The notes: generated by a model not told the origin, from the letters alone. A stretch of 64,000 nucleotides of DNA from Actinophytocola sp035634895 (GCF_035634895.1 NZ_DASQCC010000266.1:1-64000); one strand, 5' to 3'; positions 39,349 to 48,293 are shown, counted from the first letter of the stretch. Program-made: numbers and translations.

Positions 39349-40473
39349 TCACCCGCTCAGCCACTTCCCTCGCTCCCGTTCCCGCGTGTGCAGGGCGAGC
39401 ATGGCGTCGACGGTCGCCGACCACGGGAACCGCTCGGCCCGGGCCCGCGCCGCCGACCGGCGCCACGACACCGGCCATGACAGCACCTCACGCACCCCGT
39501 CGGCGAGCCCTTCCGGCGTCGCCTCGACCGCCACGCCCGCGCCCGGCGCCAGCAGCTCCGGCGCGCCACCCGTCGACGCCGTGACCACCGGGGTGCCGCA
39601 CGCCATCGCCTCCAGGATCGACAGCCCGAACGTCTCCGCCACGCTGGGCGCGAACGCCACGTCGGCGCTCGACAGCCCGTGCGCCAGCGCCGCGCGGTCC
39701 GACACGTGCCCGTGGAACTCGACCGGCAACCCACGGGCCAGCCTGCGCAGCGTCGAGTGCTCCGGACCGTCGCCGTAGACGTCCAGACGCACCCGCATTC
39801 CGGACTCCGTCAGGGCTCGTACCGCGCCGATCACCGGGCGCGGGTTCTTCTCCCGGGAGAGGCGGCCGGCGTACACGAGCCGCACGGCCTCCGCCGGTCC
39901 GGCACGGCCTGGCCGGAACGTCTCCAGGTCCACGCCGAGGGGGATCCGCCGCAGCGGGACCGGCAGGCCGACGAACTCGCTCTCCCCGTACGCGGACGTG
40001 CACACCACCGTGTCGAAGAGCCGCGCGATGCCCTTGTTCCAGACCCGCACCATCGGCCGCAGCACATGCCCGGCGCCGGCCCGCCACAGCCGGGGCACGC
40101 GGGCCTCGATCCACCGGTCCAGCCGTTCGTGCGACAGCAGCACGCACCGCACGCCCCGCTCCCGCGACCAGTCGGCGACGGTGAGCAGGGTCGTCTTGTC
40201 CGACACCTCGATCGACAGGTCATCGCCCAGTTCGGCCAGCTCGCGCTGGACCGAGGACGCACGGGCGATCACCCGGTAACCGCCGCTGACCGGCAGCCCG
40301 GGCAGCGTGATCACCAGGCCCGCGTCCGTGCGGGTACGCGTGCGGCGCCTGCCGGGGATGACCAGGACCCGCTCGTAGCCCGCCTCGACGTAACCGCGGC
40401 CGAGGGTGTCCACGACGGTACGCAGACCGCCGGAGGTGGGGCTGTAGAAGTTCGCGAGCTGAACGATTTTCAT
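39349..40473 (-). CDS. GT4-family glycosyltransferase
   Basis: The 374-aa protein is a GT-B enzyme. N-terminal: MKIVQLANFYSPTSGGLRTV, the acceptor domain; C-terminal: VRLVYAGRLSREKNPRPVIG, LDVYGDGPEHSTLRRLARGL, and the donor-binding motif ETFGLSILEAMACGTPVV (EX7E). Retaining mechanism is expected for GT4. It is encoded downstream of the desaturase gene with a 4-bp overlap, so the acceptor may be a lipid whose acyl chain that desaturase modifies; this is inferred from coupling only. Confidence 0.9.
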   Translation of the reverse strand: MKIVQLANFYSPTSGGLRTVVDTLGRGYVEAGYERVLVIPGRRRTRTRTDAGLVITLPGLPVSGGYRVIARASSVQRELAELGDDLSIEVSDKTTLLTVADWSRERGVRCVLLSHERLDRWIEARVPRLWRAGAGHVLRPMVRVWNKGIARLFDTVVCTSAYGESEFVGLPVPLRRIPLGVDLETFRPGRAGPAEAVRLVYAGRLSREKNPRPVIGAVRALTESGMRVRLDVYGDGPEHSTLRRLARGLPVEFHGHVSDRAALAHGLSSADVAFAPSVAETFGLSILEAMACGTPVVTASTGGAPELLAPGAGVAVEATPEGLADGVREVLSWPVSWRRSAARARAERFPWSATVDAMLALHTRERERGKWLSG

Positions 40474-41402
40474 GGCTTCCGCAGGTTCGCGAGCCGTTTC
40501 GTGGTCGGCCAGCGCACGTCCGTGGCCCAGCCGAACCGCTCGAAGAGCCAGATCAACCTGGCCGACACGTCGATCTGGCCGCGCCCGACGCCGTGCCGGG
40601 CACAGGTCGGGTCCGCGTGGTGCAGGTTGTGCCAGGACTCACCCATCGACAGGAGCGCGAGCGGCCAGAAGTTCGCCGACCGGTCCCGCGCGGCGAACGG
40701 GCGGGCGCCGATCATGTGGCAGATCGAGTTCACCGACCAGGTCACGTGGTGCAGGAACGAGACCCGCACGAGCCCGGCCCAGAAGAACGCGGTGACCGCG
40801 CCCCACCACGACCAGGTGAACAGCCCGCCGAGCACGGCCGGCGCCAGCAGCGTCACCGCGGTCCACAGGCCGAACTGGCGGTGCACCCGCCGGATGTCCC
40901 GGTCGGCGAGCAGGTCGGGGGCGAAGCGCTCGGCGTTGGTGAGGTTGCGGTCGAAGATCCAGCCCATGTGGGCGTGCCAGAAGCCGCGGACGATCGCGAC
41001 CGGTGACGTGCCGAACGCCCATGGCGAGTGCGGGTCGCCGTCGCGGTCGGAGAAGGCGTGATGGCGGCGGTGGTCAGCCACCCAGTGGGTGATGGGACCC
41101 TGGAGCGCCATGCTGCCGGCGATCGCGAGGCCGACTCGCAGCGGCCGGACCGCCTTGAACGCACGGTGCGTGAAGTAGCGGTGAAATCCCACGGTGACCC
41201 CCAGGCAGGTGGCCGTGTAGAAGCCTGCCGCGAGCGCCAGGTCGAGCCAGCCGAGCCCCCAGCCCCAGGTGAGTGGGACCGCCGCGAGCAGCGCGAGGAA
41301 AGGTCCGACGATGAAGGCGTACGTGCCGATCTGGGCCCACAGCCCGCGGGGCACTCCGTAGAGGGGGCGTACCTGCCGGGATGCGTCAACCGTCAGCTCC
41401 AT
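40470..41402 (-). CDS. Fatty acid (acyl-CoA) delta-9-type desaturase
   Basis: The 310-aa membrane enzyme starts at ATG 41402. Four hydrophobic segments surround three histidine boxes: HRYFTHR (with GFHRYFTH), DHRRHHAFSD, and GESWHNLHHADPT. These eight-plus His residues ligate the di-iron centre of the SCD1-like family. It introduces a double bond in acyl chains in the membrane, with electrons from ferredoxin/flavoprotein. Upstream region has palindromes that may bind a fatty-acid-responsive regulator. First gene of an operon with the glycosyltransferase. Confidence 0.92.
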   Translation of the reverse strand: MELTVDASRQVRPLYGVPRGLWAQIGTYAFIVGPFLALLAAVPLTWGWGLGWLDLALAAGFYTATCLGVTVGFHRYFTHRAFKAVRPLRVGLAIAGSMALQGPITHWVADHRRHHAFSDRDGDPHSPWAFGTSPVAIVRGFWHAHMGWIFDRNLTNAERFAPDLLADRDIRRVHRQFGLWTAVTLLAPAVLGGLFTWSWWGAVTAFFWAGLVRVSFLHHVTWSVNSICHMIGARPFAARDRSANFWPLALLSMGESWHNLHHADPTCARHGVGRGQIDVSARLIWLFERFGWATDVRWPTTKRLANLRKP

Positions 41403-41731
41403 GCCGCCAAGTAACGCAGAACAGCCTGAACAACGACCCACCAGGTGGACGAATGACTCCTCACGCGACGGCGAACACCGGTGTCGCCGAGTTACGTTCC
41501 GTACCGGAACGGAACTACTGTGGGCAGTCCGCACCTGTTACCGAGGAAGCGCAGAGACGTGGCTCTCATTCAGGACGAGCGTGAGCGCCCATACGTGGGG
41601 TTCCACTCTGGACACACGGCAAAATTTCCGTCCTCACTTGCGCTTATGGCGGATTCAGCAGATTATTTGCACAGTTGCGAGCAACAAACCAGCGGGTATG
41701 CACGAATCGTGCAACGGTCAGGAGCAGGTAC
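41403..41731. promoter_or_regulatory. Divergent promoter region with two palindromes
   Basis: The 329-bp region between desaturase and lsr2 holds a 19-bp imperfect palindrome at 41470-41488 centred on ACACCGGTGT, and a CGTTCCG-TAC-CGGAACG dyad at 41495-41511. Both lie about 70-110 bp upstream of the desaturase start and are good operator candidates. A TTGCAC/GATTAT-like promoter region for lsr2 lies around 41655-41670, and the stretch is more AT-rich than coding flanks. Confidence 0.5.
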
Positions 41732-42130
41732 ATGGCACAGCAAGTATTGGTTCAACTCGTAGACGATCTGGACGGGACGGCATCTTCGGATGTTTCGACC
41801 GTCTCGTTCGCCCTCGACGGGGTGACCTACGAGATCGACTTGTCGGAGGCCAACGCCGAACGGCTGCGTGGAAGTCTCGTCCAGTATGTCGAGTCGGCGC
41901 GGCGCGTCGGCGGGCGGCTCAAGCGTGGTAGCAAGTCGACGCAAAACGGCTCCGGCACGTCCGCGGAAGCGGGACTGATCCGCGCATGGGCGAACGAGAA
42001 CGGATACGGCCTCTCGGGACGGGGCCGAATCCCCTCGCACGTCGTGGAGGCGTACAAGGAGGCGAAGGCCGCGGAGGAGCAGAAGGCGGCCAAGCCCGCC
42101 CCCAAGCGCCGCACCCGGGCCAAGAAGTAA
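41732..42130 (+). CDS. lsr2: Lsr2 nucleoid-associated protein
   Basis: The 132-aa protein starts at ATG 41732 with AGGAG 7 nt upstream. N-terminal dimerisation domain: MAQQVLVQLVDDLDGTASSD, SFALDGVTYEIDLSEANAER. C-terminal DNA-binding domain: IRAWANENGYGLSGRGRIPS HV with the RGR AT-hook-like loop that inserts in the minor groove, then a Lys/Arg-rich tail. Lsr2 bridges AT-rich DNA and silences horizontally acquired genes in actinobacteria. It may silence the nearby AT-richer intergenic DNA upstream of the ROCO gene; this is speculation. Confidence 0.95.
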   Translation: MAQQVLVQLVDDLDGTASSDVSTVSFALDGVTYEIDLSEANAERLRGSLVQYVESARRVGGRLKRGSKSTQNGSGTSAEAGLIRAWANENGYGLSGRGRIPSHVVEAYKEAKAAEEQKAAKPAPKRRTRAKK

Positions 42131-42324
42131 ACCGCGCGCTCGGTGCCGGCGGCGGGCCGGGAATTTCCTTGTCCCGGGATGTCGAACCAGCGGGTACGGG
42201 TTCGGCGTGGGGTACGGCCAAGCGAATGGGCGGTACTCATGGACAAGGTCATCCGCCGCCGGCACCGAGATCGCGTGCGAGTGGGTGGGGTCGGGGCGAG
42301 AGCGGTGACAACCAGCCCCACGAC

Positions 42325-42675
42325 GTGCGGCGCGAGGTCGAGGACCTGACCGCGGTGATCAACGCGGTCCGCGGTCGCGCCGTCTCTTCCGGTATGGCGT
42401 CGTGCCTGGTCACGGCGCCGTACCGGTCTCTGGCCCGCGACGCCCGGTGCCTCGGCGACGGGCGGCACGGGCTGCCGGCCGACCTGGCGAAGGTCACGCT
42501 CCCGGTGCTCGGCGAATACCGCACGGGCAGCCCGTCGTGGCTGGTCGCGGGCACGAAAGCGGTCGTGCTGGCCGTGCCGGACGGCGAGGTCGCCGGGCTC
42601 GACGGCGCATTCCACGAGGTCCCCGTCCCGCCCATGGCGCCGGTGCCGGCCGACTTCTACCGGCGCCGGCGGTAA
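42325..42675 (+). CDS. Hypothetical protein, start uncertain
   Basis: About 116 aa from GTG 42325. Codon third positions are strongly G/C from here to the TAA at 42675, which argues for a real gene; upstream in the same frame the bias disappears. No Shine-Dalgarno is evident. The protein has LADLAKVTLPVLGEYRTG and WLVAGTKAVVLAVPDGEVAG, alternating strands and helices, with no recognised family. It ends just before the convergent dienelactone hydrolase gene. Confidence 0.5.
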   Translation: MRREVEDLTAVINAVRGRAVSSGMASCLVTAPYRSLARDARCLGDGRHGLPADLAKVTLPVLGEYRTGSPSWLVAGTKAVVLAVPDGEVAGLDGAFHEVPVPPMAPVPADFYRRRR

Positions 42676-43410
42676 TCAGTTCTTTCCCGCCCCGAGGTGC
42701 TCGGCGAAGAAGGTCTCGATCCGCCGCCAGCTGTCCGCGGCCGCCTCCGGTTCCGGGCCGGAATGCGACGCACGTAGCAGCGGCCGCAACCAGCCGGGGC
42801 CGCCCTCGGTCTCGTTGAGAAACGCGTGCCCGGCCTTCTGGTACTGCTTCACGTCGTGGACGACGCCGGCTTTCGTGAGCGCCGTTTCCAGTTTGGCCGG
42901 CGCGCTGCGCAAGAACCCGTCGCGTGCGCCGTAGCTCGCGACCACCGGACACGCGCCGGCCATGATCTCGTCCACGTTCTTGGGCAGCATGCCGTAGTTG
43001 ACGGAAACTGCATCATGCAAATGCACTGTCAGCAACGCGAAGCCACCGCCCATACAGAAGCCGATGGCGCCGACCCTGCCGGTGCATTTGTCCGAGGCGA
43101 CGAGCCATTTACGTGCGGCCTCGAGATCGGCGAACGCCCGGCCCCTGCCCGACTGCATGGCTCGCATCGTGGAAACAAGGCACTTACGCGCGCCACCCTG
43201 GCTGTACAGATCGGGCGCGAGGGTGAGGTATCCCATCGCGGCCAGGCGGTCGGCGTGCGCGCGCATGTTGTCGTCCACGCCGAAGGCCTCGTGGATGAGG
43301 ACCATGCCCGGCCACGGCCCCGTGTCGTGCGACGAGCCCCTGGGCGTGGCGAGGTAGCCGTCCAGTCGCTGGGAACCACCCGGCTCGGGCGTGATCTCGA
43401 TCATCGTCAT
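42676..43410 (-). CDS. Dienelactone hydrolase family protein
   Basis: The 244-aa alpha/beta-hydrolase starts at ATG 43410. Motifs: VLIHEAFGVDDNMRAHADRL, the nucleophile Cys in IGFCMGGGFALL, Asp in ASYGARDGF and His in KAGHAFLNE. The Cys nucleophile identifies the DLH (carboxymethylenebutenolidase) class. It cleaves lactones in chlorocatechol-type degradation or has unrelated esterase function; no catechol pathway genes are near. In tandem with the methyltransferase gene upstream. Confidence 0.9.
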   Translation of the reverse strand: MTMIEITPEPGGSQRLDGYLATPRGSSHDTGPWPGMVLIHEAFGVDDNMRAHADRLAAMGYLTLAPDLYSQGGARKCLVSTMRAMQSGRGRAFADLEAARKWLVASDKCTGRVGAIGFCMGGGFALLTVHLHDAVSVNYGMLPKNVDEIMAGACPVVASYGARDGFLRSAPAKLETALTKAGVVHDVKQYQKAGHAFLNETEGGPGWLRPLLRASHSGPEPEAAADSWRRIETFFAEHLGAGKN

Positions 43411-43430
43411 GGTGGACGATCCTTCTCCGG

Positions 43431-44258
43431 TCAGCGTCGCTTCGCCACTGCCAGCACGCCGAGATAGCGACGGGTGACCGAGCCCCCGAAGTCCCGCTCC
43501 ACGATGTCCGCGATGCCGTCGAGCAGCTTGGCACGACGCTCCGCCGGCACCCGCAGGTAGCTGGAGTAGGTGGACAGCAGCCCGACCGCATCGGCGGTGT
43601 CGTAGGTCGTCTCCCATTCGTAGGAGCGGATCTCGGGTGGCGTGAACAGCGGTCCGGCGTGGCCACGGCCGGACTTCGGGTCCGCGTCCGTCCAGACCGC
43701 GCCGATGTCGTGCCGTGCCGCGTGGATCTCGTCCATGACCGACCGGGCGGTGACGGGTATCCCGAAGTCGATCTCGGGGCCGTACCGCGCATGCAGGTCC
43801 GCCGAGGCACGGTAGACCTCGTCGAACTCGCCACCGGCGACCGTGCGGTTGGTCGCCAGCGCGATGGCACCGCCGGGCGCGAGGACCGCCGCCGCCTTGG
43901 TCCAGCGCACCTCCGGGGCCACCCAGTGGTAGGCGGTGGCGGAGAACAGCAGGTCGACGGTCTCGTGGGTTTCCCAGTCCTCGAAGCGGGCGACGTCGAC
44001 CGTGAACGGCCGGCCGGCGAAGTTCGCGGCGGCGTGCGCGGCCATGGCGGCGCCGGGCTCGACGGCGTGGACGTGCCAGCCGCGGGCGAGCAGGCCGCGG
44101 GTCGCCTGGCCGGGCCCGCAGCCGATCTCGAGCACGTTCGTGCCGGACGGGGCGCCGGTCAGCGTGGCCACGTCGTCGAACAGCTCGTCCGGATAGCCGG
44201 GTCGCACCCGGTCGTACAGTTCGGCGACCTCGTCGAAGCGCAGTCCGATTCCGTCCAT
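43431..44258 (-). CDS. Class I SAM-dependent methyltransferase
   Basis: The 275-aa protein starts at ATG 44258. Motif I NVLEIGCGPGQATRGLLARG, the acidic residue HVHAVEPGAAM, motif II DLLFSATAYHWV, and motif III LAPGGAIALATN. The AYHWV segment is typical of Methyltransf_11 proteins of the UbiE/trans-aconitate-type group. The substrate is unknown. It is divergent from the SigE-family sigma gene with about 107 bp between. Confidence 0.88.
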   Translation of the reverse strand: MDGIGLRFDEVAELYDRVRPGYPDELFDDVATLTGAPSGTNVLEIGCGPGQATRGLLARGWHVHAVEPGAAMAAHAAANFAGRPFTVDVARFEDWETHETVDLLFSATAYHWVAPEVRWTKAAAVLAPGGAIALATNRTVAGGEFDEVYRASADLHARYGPEIDFGIPVTARSVMDEIHAARHDIGAVWTDADPKSGRGHAGPLFTPPEIRSYEWETTYDTADAVGLLSTYSSYLRVPAERRAKLLDGIADIVERDFGGSVTRRYLGVLAVAKRR

Positions 44259-44365
44259 GGTTGCGAAGTCTGCCGGATGCGACCGACCCCGACGCCACGG
44301 GCGCACAGCAGATCCTCTGGTTCGCGCGTGTAGTTGGTGACGTGGTTCGGGAACCAGGGGGTCTC

Positions 44366-44857
44366 ATGATGTTCGAGGAGTTCGCCGCGGACAGCCTTCC
44401 CGGGTTGTTGCGTTTCGCGGCGGTGCTCACGGGAGATCGTGGGCTCGCCGAGGACGTCGTCCAGGAGGTACTGCTCCGGGTGTACGGGCATTGGGCGAGG
44501 ATCGGGGCGCTCGACTCGCCGAAGCACTACGTCCGCCGGATGATCGTCAACGAGTACCTGTCCTGGCGGCGCCGGTGGGGCCGTGTGGCGCCGCACGCCG
44601 ATCCGCCCGCCGTCGTCGACCCGGTCTCCGACCACGCGGCGGTGCACGCCGAACGGGACGCGTTGCGCATCGAGCTGGACAAGCTGCCTCGGCGGCAGCG
44701 CGCCGTGCTCGTGTTGCGCTACTACGCGGGAATGTCCGACATCGAGATCGCGGAGGTGCTCGGCTGCGGTGCCGGCACCGTCCGCGGCTACGCGTCCAGG
44801 GCCCTCGCCGCGCTTCGCGTCGAGCTGGGACCCACGCCAGTCAAGGAGCACAGCTGA
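44366..44857 (+). CDS. SigE-family ECF sigma factor
   Basis: The 163-aa protein starts at ATG 44366 with AGGGGG just upstream (a second ATG follows directly). Region 2: LRFAAVLTGDRGLAEDVVQE, VLLRVYGHWARIGALDSPKH, YVRRMIVNEYLSWRRRW; region 4: LPRRQRAVLVLRYYAGMSDI, EIAEVLGCGAGTVRGYASRA. Small ECF of the Streptomyces SigE-like/SigE family, which often pairs with a membrane anti-sigma gene downstream, as here with a TGATG overlap. Confidence 0.92.
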   Translation: MMFEEFAADSLPGLLRFAAVLTGDRGLAEDVVQEVLLRVYGHWARIGALDSPKHYVRRMIVNEYLSWRRRWGRVAPHADPPAVVDPVSDHAAVHAERDALRIELDKLPRRQRAVLVLRYYAGMSDIEIAEVLGCGAGTVRGYASRALAALRVELGPTPVKEHS

Positions 44858-45909
44858 TGTACACCGAGGAGAACCTGCGCACCGCGTTCAGCTCGCTGGA
44901 ACATGAGGCGCCCGACACCGCCGGCATCCTGGCCGGGTTGGCGCGGGCAAGGCGGCAGCGGACGGCGCGGCGACGCGTCGCCGGAGTGGTCGCGGCCGCG
45001 GTGGTCGCGGCCGTCACGGTGGGCGGGTCGGTACTGGTCGGGGACATGACCGGCCCGTCGGGTGGCGGGAACACGGCCGCGGCGGTCGACCCGGGCCACC
45101 TCAACCCCTTGCGCTATCCGTTCGCGCTCGACGAGAACGCGGGCCTCCATGTGTCCTACGGCGTTTCCCGCCTCGCCGGGACGGCCACAGCGTCAATCGG
45201 CGTCACGCCGTCGGACGTGTCCAACCTGCTGGAGGTGTTCGTGGCCGGCCGCTACTCCCCGCCTGCCGGCCAGATCGGCGAACCGGTCCTGGTCAACGGC
45301 ATGAAAGGCTTCTACCGGCCCGATTTCCAGTACGAGTACGACCTCCCGAATACCAAAGGGGCACCGGGAGTCGCGTGGGAGTACGCGCCGGGCGCCTGGG
45401 CCGTGCTCCGGTACCGGCCGACGGAGCCTGATGCCGTGGCGCCCGCCGACGTCCGGGAGACCCTGCTGCGAATCGCGGAGGCCGTCCGGTTCGACCGGAC
45501 CACGCCGGTCCTGCTGCCGTTCCGGGTCGGCTACCTGCCCGCCGGTCTCCATCCGGCCGAGGAGTTCCCAGCCGACCTGGCGAGCGTCCCGGACGGCGTG
45601 ACCCCGGCCGGGCACATGGAGACCAGTACGAGCGCGGCGCTTCCCCTGGTGGGTGATGCCGGCTCGCTCGGCATCCAGCTGGTGCGGCTGGGGAAGGGCA
45701 GCTCGATGGCACCCGGCGACATGGACTCGAAGGAGACCGCGCAGGGCCCGTACGTCGCGATCAACCTGGGGCAGTTCGGTCTCGTGTTCACGAGCGAGGA
45801 GTTCTCGGTCGACGAGCTGAAGAGGGTCGCCCGGTCCATCACCCCGGCGGCGGAGCTGGCCGACACGAGCACGTGGTTCGAAGCGGAGCAGGCGTTGCCG
45901 CTGCGCTGA
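44857..45909 (+). CDS. Probable membrane anti-sigma partner
   Basis: The 350-aa protein starts at ATG 44857, sharing bases with the sigma stop. It has a cytoplasmic N-terminus of about 40 residues (MYTEENLRTAFSSLEHEAPD), a single transmembrane helix (VAGVVAAAVVAAVTVGGSVL) and a 280-residue extracytoplasmic domain without recognised motifs. Neither a zinc-binding ZAS motif nor known sensor fold is seen. The position and topology strongly suggest control of the adjacent sigma factor. Confidence 0.7.
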   Translation: MYTEENLRTAFSSLEHEAPDTAGILAGLARARRQRTARRRVAGVVAAAVVAAVTVGGSVLVGDMTGPSGGGNTAAAVDPGHLNPLRYPFALDENAGLHVSYGVSRLAGTATASIGVTPSDVSNLLEVFVAGRYSPPAGQIGEPVLVNGMKGFYRPDFQYEYDLPNTKGAPGVAWEYAPGAWAVLRYRPTEPDAVAPADVRETLLRIAEAVRFDRTTPVLLPFRVGYLPAGLHPAEEFPADLASVPDGVTPAGHMETSTSAALPLVGDAGSLGIQLVRLGKGSSMAPGDMDSKETAQGPYVAINLGQFGLVFTSEEFSVDELKRVARSITPAAELADTSTWFEAEQALPLR

Positions 45910-45918
45910 CAGCGCGAG

Positions 45919-45999
45919 GCGGCCGGCCACGCCCCATGCCTACCGGTCCACCGGGGGGAGGGAAAACCGGTACGCGTCGAGTGGGGTGTGGCCGGCCGC
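45919..45999. terminator. Long-loop inverted repeat between convergent genes
   Basis: GCGGCCGGCCAC (45919-45930) and GTGGCCGGCCGC (45988-45999) form a 12-bp stem around a 57-nt loop containing CCGGT/ACCGG. It lies between the anti-sigma gene stop (45909) and the convergent gene end (46013) and may terminate both. Confidence 0.55.
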
Positions 46000-46012
46000 T
46001 TTCGCCGCCCGG

Positions 46013-46501
46013 CTACTTGGTGGGGGAGTCGCCGGGCTTGATGTTGGTGATCACCGGCTGCTGACCGGCAGGCGCGGCATGATGCGCCACCTGCGGAGCA
46101 CCGGTTTGCGTGGCACCCGCAGGCGCGGCCTCATGCACGGCCGTGCCGCTCGCCGGCGTCACCATGGTCTCCGTGACCGGCTCGCGCCGGTCCTCTTCTT
46201 CGGCAAGTTGCTTGGCGAGCCTGTCCCGCTCGCGGGCGGCCTCACGGGCCTCCTTGCGCACGTCGTGGTAGCGGGCACGGTTCACCCGAGCCCTGCGACC
46301 CGCGGACATGATCATCCAGAGGCCCAACAGGAACACCGCCGCGACCACCATGCCGGCGACGAACGCCTCCATCATGGTCGCACTGGTCCAGTCCCTGCCG
46401 AACATCGTGACTGTTTGCTCCGCGCCACCCTGGTTGTAGGCGATCAGCAGCACGCCTGCGGCGCCACTCACCACCAGAAGCAGCAAACCGAGGATCAGCA
46501 T
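46013..46501 (-). CDS. Two-pass membrane protein
   Basis: The 162-aa protein starts at ATG 46501, with AAGGGAGG upstream. Two transmembrane helices (LILGLLLLVVSGAAGVLLIA and EAFVAGMVVAAVFLLGLWMI) flank a short outside loop, followed by a basic coiled coil (RYHDVRKEAREAARERDRLA) and a Pro/Ala-rich tail. This is the layout of LapA/LapB-like or PspC-unrelated small envelope proteins in actinobacteria. No function is assigned. Confidence 0.65.
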   Translation of the reverse strand: MLILGLLLLVVSGAAGVLLIAYNQGGAEQTVTMFGRDWTSATMMEAFVAGMVVAAVFLLGLWMIMSAGRRARVNRARYHDVRKEAREAARERDRLAKQLAEEEDRREPVTETMVTPASGTAVHEAAPAGATQTGAPQVAHHAAPAGQQPVITNIKPGDSPTK

Positions 46502-46618
46502 GCTTCCCGCACCTCCCTTGATTCCACCCTGTCGCGGGCTGGTTACCCACCTCGGTGCGGACTCAACCATCCTTTTCCTCAACAACGCATTGGTTAGTCA
46601 ACCTATCTATTGACAGCC

Positions 46619-46630
46619 TGGTCTAGACCA
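46619..46630 (+). promoter_or_regulatory. Perfect DasR (dre) box
   Basis: TGGTCTAGACCA at 46619-46630 equals the core of the DasR-responsive element of Streptomyces. TTGACA at 46610-46615 is a good -35, so the box sits in the promoter spacer, right for repression of the alginate-lyase-family gene starting at 46647. It also lies 118 bp from the divergent 46501 gene start. Confidence 0.8.
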
Positions 46631-46646
46631 TCGGACCATCATTGAC

Positions 46647-47819
46647 ATGTCCGCACCCTGCAAGCGGCTTGTCCTCGGTGTTCTCGCCCTGTTGCTGGTG
46701 TTCAGCGCACAGGCCGTCCCCGCGACCGCCGCTCCCCCGTCCTTCACCCACCCCGGCGTGCTCGTCAGCCGGCCGATGCTCGACTTCGTCCGCGGCAAGG
46801 TCAACGCGAATGCCCAGCCGTGGCGCGCCGCCTACGACCAGATGGCCGCCTCGAGGTACGCGTCCCTGTCCAGAACGGCCAAGCCCCGCGCGGTCGTCGA
46901 GTGCGGGCCGTACTCGGACCCCAACCTGGGCTGCACCGACGAGCGCGAGGACGCGATCGCCGCGTACACCGACGCCCTGATGTGGTACATCACGCAGGAC
47001 ACCCGCTACGCCACCAAGGCGATTCAGCTCATGGACGCCTGGTCGGCCACGATCACCGACCACACCAACAGCAACGCGCCGCTGCAGACCGCGTGGGCCG
47101 GCGTCTCCTGGGCGCAGGCGGCCGAGCTGATCAAGTACGCGTACGGGAACTGGCCCAACGCCGGCCGCTTCGGCACCATGCTGCGCAACGTGTACCTGCC
47201 GAAGATCGTCAACGGCAACGCCACCAGCAACGGCAACTGGGAGCTGGTCATGGTCGAGGCCACGCTCGGCATCTCGGTGTTCCTGGAGGACAAGGCCGGC
47301 TACGACCGCGCGGTGGCCAAGTACCGCACGCGCGTGCCGGCGTACGTGTACCTCGCGAGCGACGGCGCGTTGCCGCACACCCCGCCCGGCAGCGGGATCG
47401 ACACGCGGGACGAGATCATCGACTACTGGCAGAAGCAGAGCACCTTCTCCGAGGGACTGACGCAGGAGACGTGCCGGGACTTCACGCACACCGGCTACGG
47501 CATCGCGTCGATCGCGGACTTCGCCGAGACCACCAGGATCCAGGGGCAGAGCCTGTACCCGGAGATCCAGGACCGCCTACGCACGGCCATCGGCTTCCAG
47601 TCCCGGTACGAGCTGGAGTCGCCGCCGTCGTGGCTGTGCGGCGGGACGGTCGACCGCGGCCTCGGCCCGGTGACCGAGGTCGGCTACAACCACCTCAACA
47701 CCAGGCTCGGCATCACCATGCCGAACAGCAAGATCTACACCGAGGGCCACCGTCCACAGGGGACGAACAACCTGTTCGTGGCCTGGCAGACCCTCACGCA
47801 CGCACAGAACCCGAACTGA
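46647..47819 (+). CDS. Secreted alginate-lyase-family (PL5-type) enzyme
   Basis: The 390-aa protein has a Sec signal (LVLGVLALLLVFSAQAVPAT, cleavage after ATAA), then an (alpha/alpha) barrel of the alginate lyase family: GVLVSRPMLDFVRGKV, NGNATSNGNWELVMVEATLG with the Asn, and CRDFTHTGYGIASIADFAET with the catalytic His. Members cleave or degrade uronic-acid polysaccharides, but many actinomycete homologues have unproven substrates. The dre box suggests regulation by aminosugars through DasR. Confidence 0.85.
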   Translation: MSAPCKRLVLGVLALLLVFSAQAVPATAAPPSFTHPGVLVSRPMLDFVRGKVNANAQPWRAAYDQMAASRYASLSRTAKPRAVVECGPYSDPNLGCTDEREDAIAAYTDALMWYITQDTRYATKAIQLMDAWSATITDHTNSNAPLQTAWAGVSWAQAAELIKYAYGNWPNAGRFGTMLRNVYLPKIVNGNATSNGNWELVMVEATLGISVFLEDKAGYDRAVAKYRTRVPAYVYLASDGALPHTPPGSGIDTRDEIIDYWQKQSTFSEGLTQETCRDFTHTGYGIASIADFAETTRIQGQSLYPEIQDRLRTAIGFQSRYELESPPSWLCGGTVDRGLGPVTEVGYNHLNTRLGITMPNSKIYTEGHRPQGTNNLFVAWQTLTHAQNPN

Positions 47820-47837
47820 GAAGACGCACGGCTCCGC

Positions 47838-48293
47838 TCAGAGCCGCGTCCGCTGCGCCGCACCGAGCTCGATGGTGCGGCGCATGTGGCGGACGAGCAG
47901 CGCCAGCTCCTTCTCGGTGTAGTCGTCGAAGATGGCGTCCCAACCCGCGCTGAGCTCGGCCCACATGCGGCCGAACTCGGCGACCTTGTCGTCGACGAGG
48001 AGCACGAGCACGCGCCGGCGGTCGTCCGTGCCGCGTTCGCGGCGCACGTAGCCGGCGCGCTCCAGCCGGTCGACGAGGCGGGTCGCCGACCCGCTCGTGA
48101 GTCCGGTGAGCTCGGCGATCTGGCCGGTGGTAAGGGGTTCGGCGTCGAGGGTGAGCAGGTTGAGGCACTGCACGTCGGTGGGGTGCATGCCGAGCCGGTC
48201 GGCCACGGCCTGGTTGAACAGGACGTAGGAGGCCAGGTACTGGCGAGAGACCCGGTTCAGCTCGGCGAGCCGCTCCACCCGTCGCACGGGCAC
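47838..48293 (-). CDS. MarR-family regulator
   Basis: The 151-aa protein has MarR HTH: MHPTDVQCLNLLTLDAEPLT, TGQIAELTGLTSGSATRLVD, the wing VRRERGTDDRRRVLVLLVDD. ATG/GTG start at 48293. It diverges from the NmrA-type gene over 70 bp with repeats in between, so autoregulation together with that gene is likely. Confidence 0.9.
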   Translation of the reverse strand: MPVRRVERLAELNRVSRQYLASYVLFNQAVADRLGMHPTDVQCLNLLTLDAEPLTTGQIAELTGLTSGSATRLVDRLERAGYVRRERGTDDRRRVLVLLVDDKVAEFGRMWAELSAGWDAIFDDYTEKELALLVRHMRRTIELGAAQRTRL

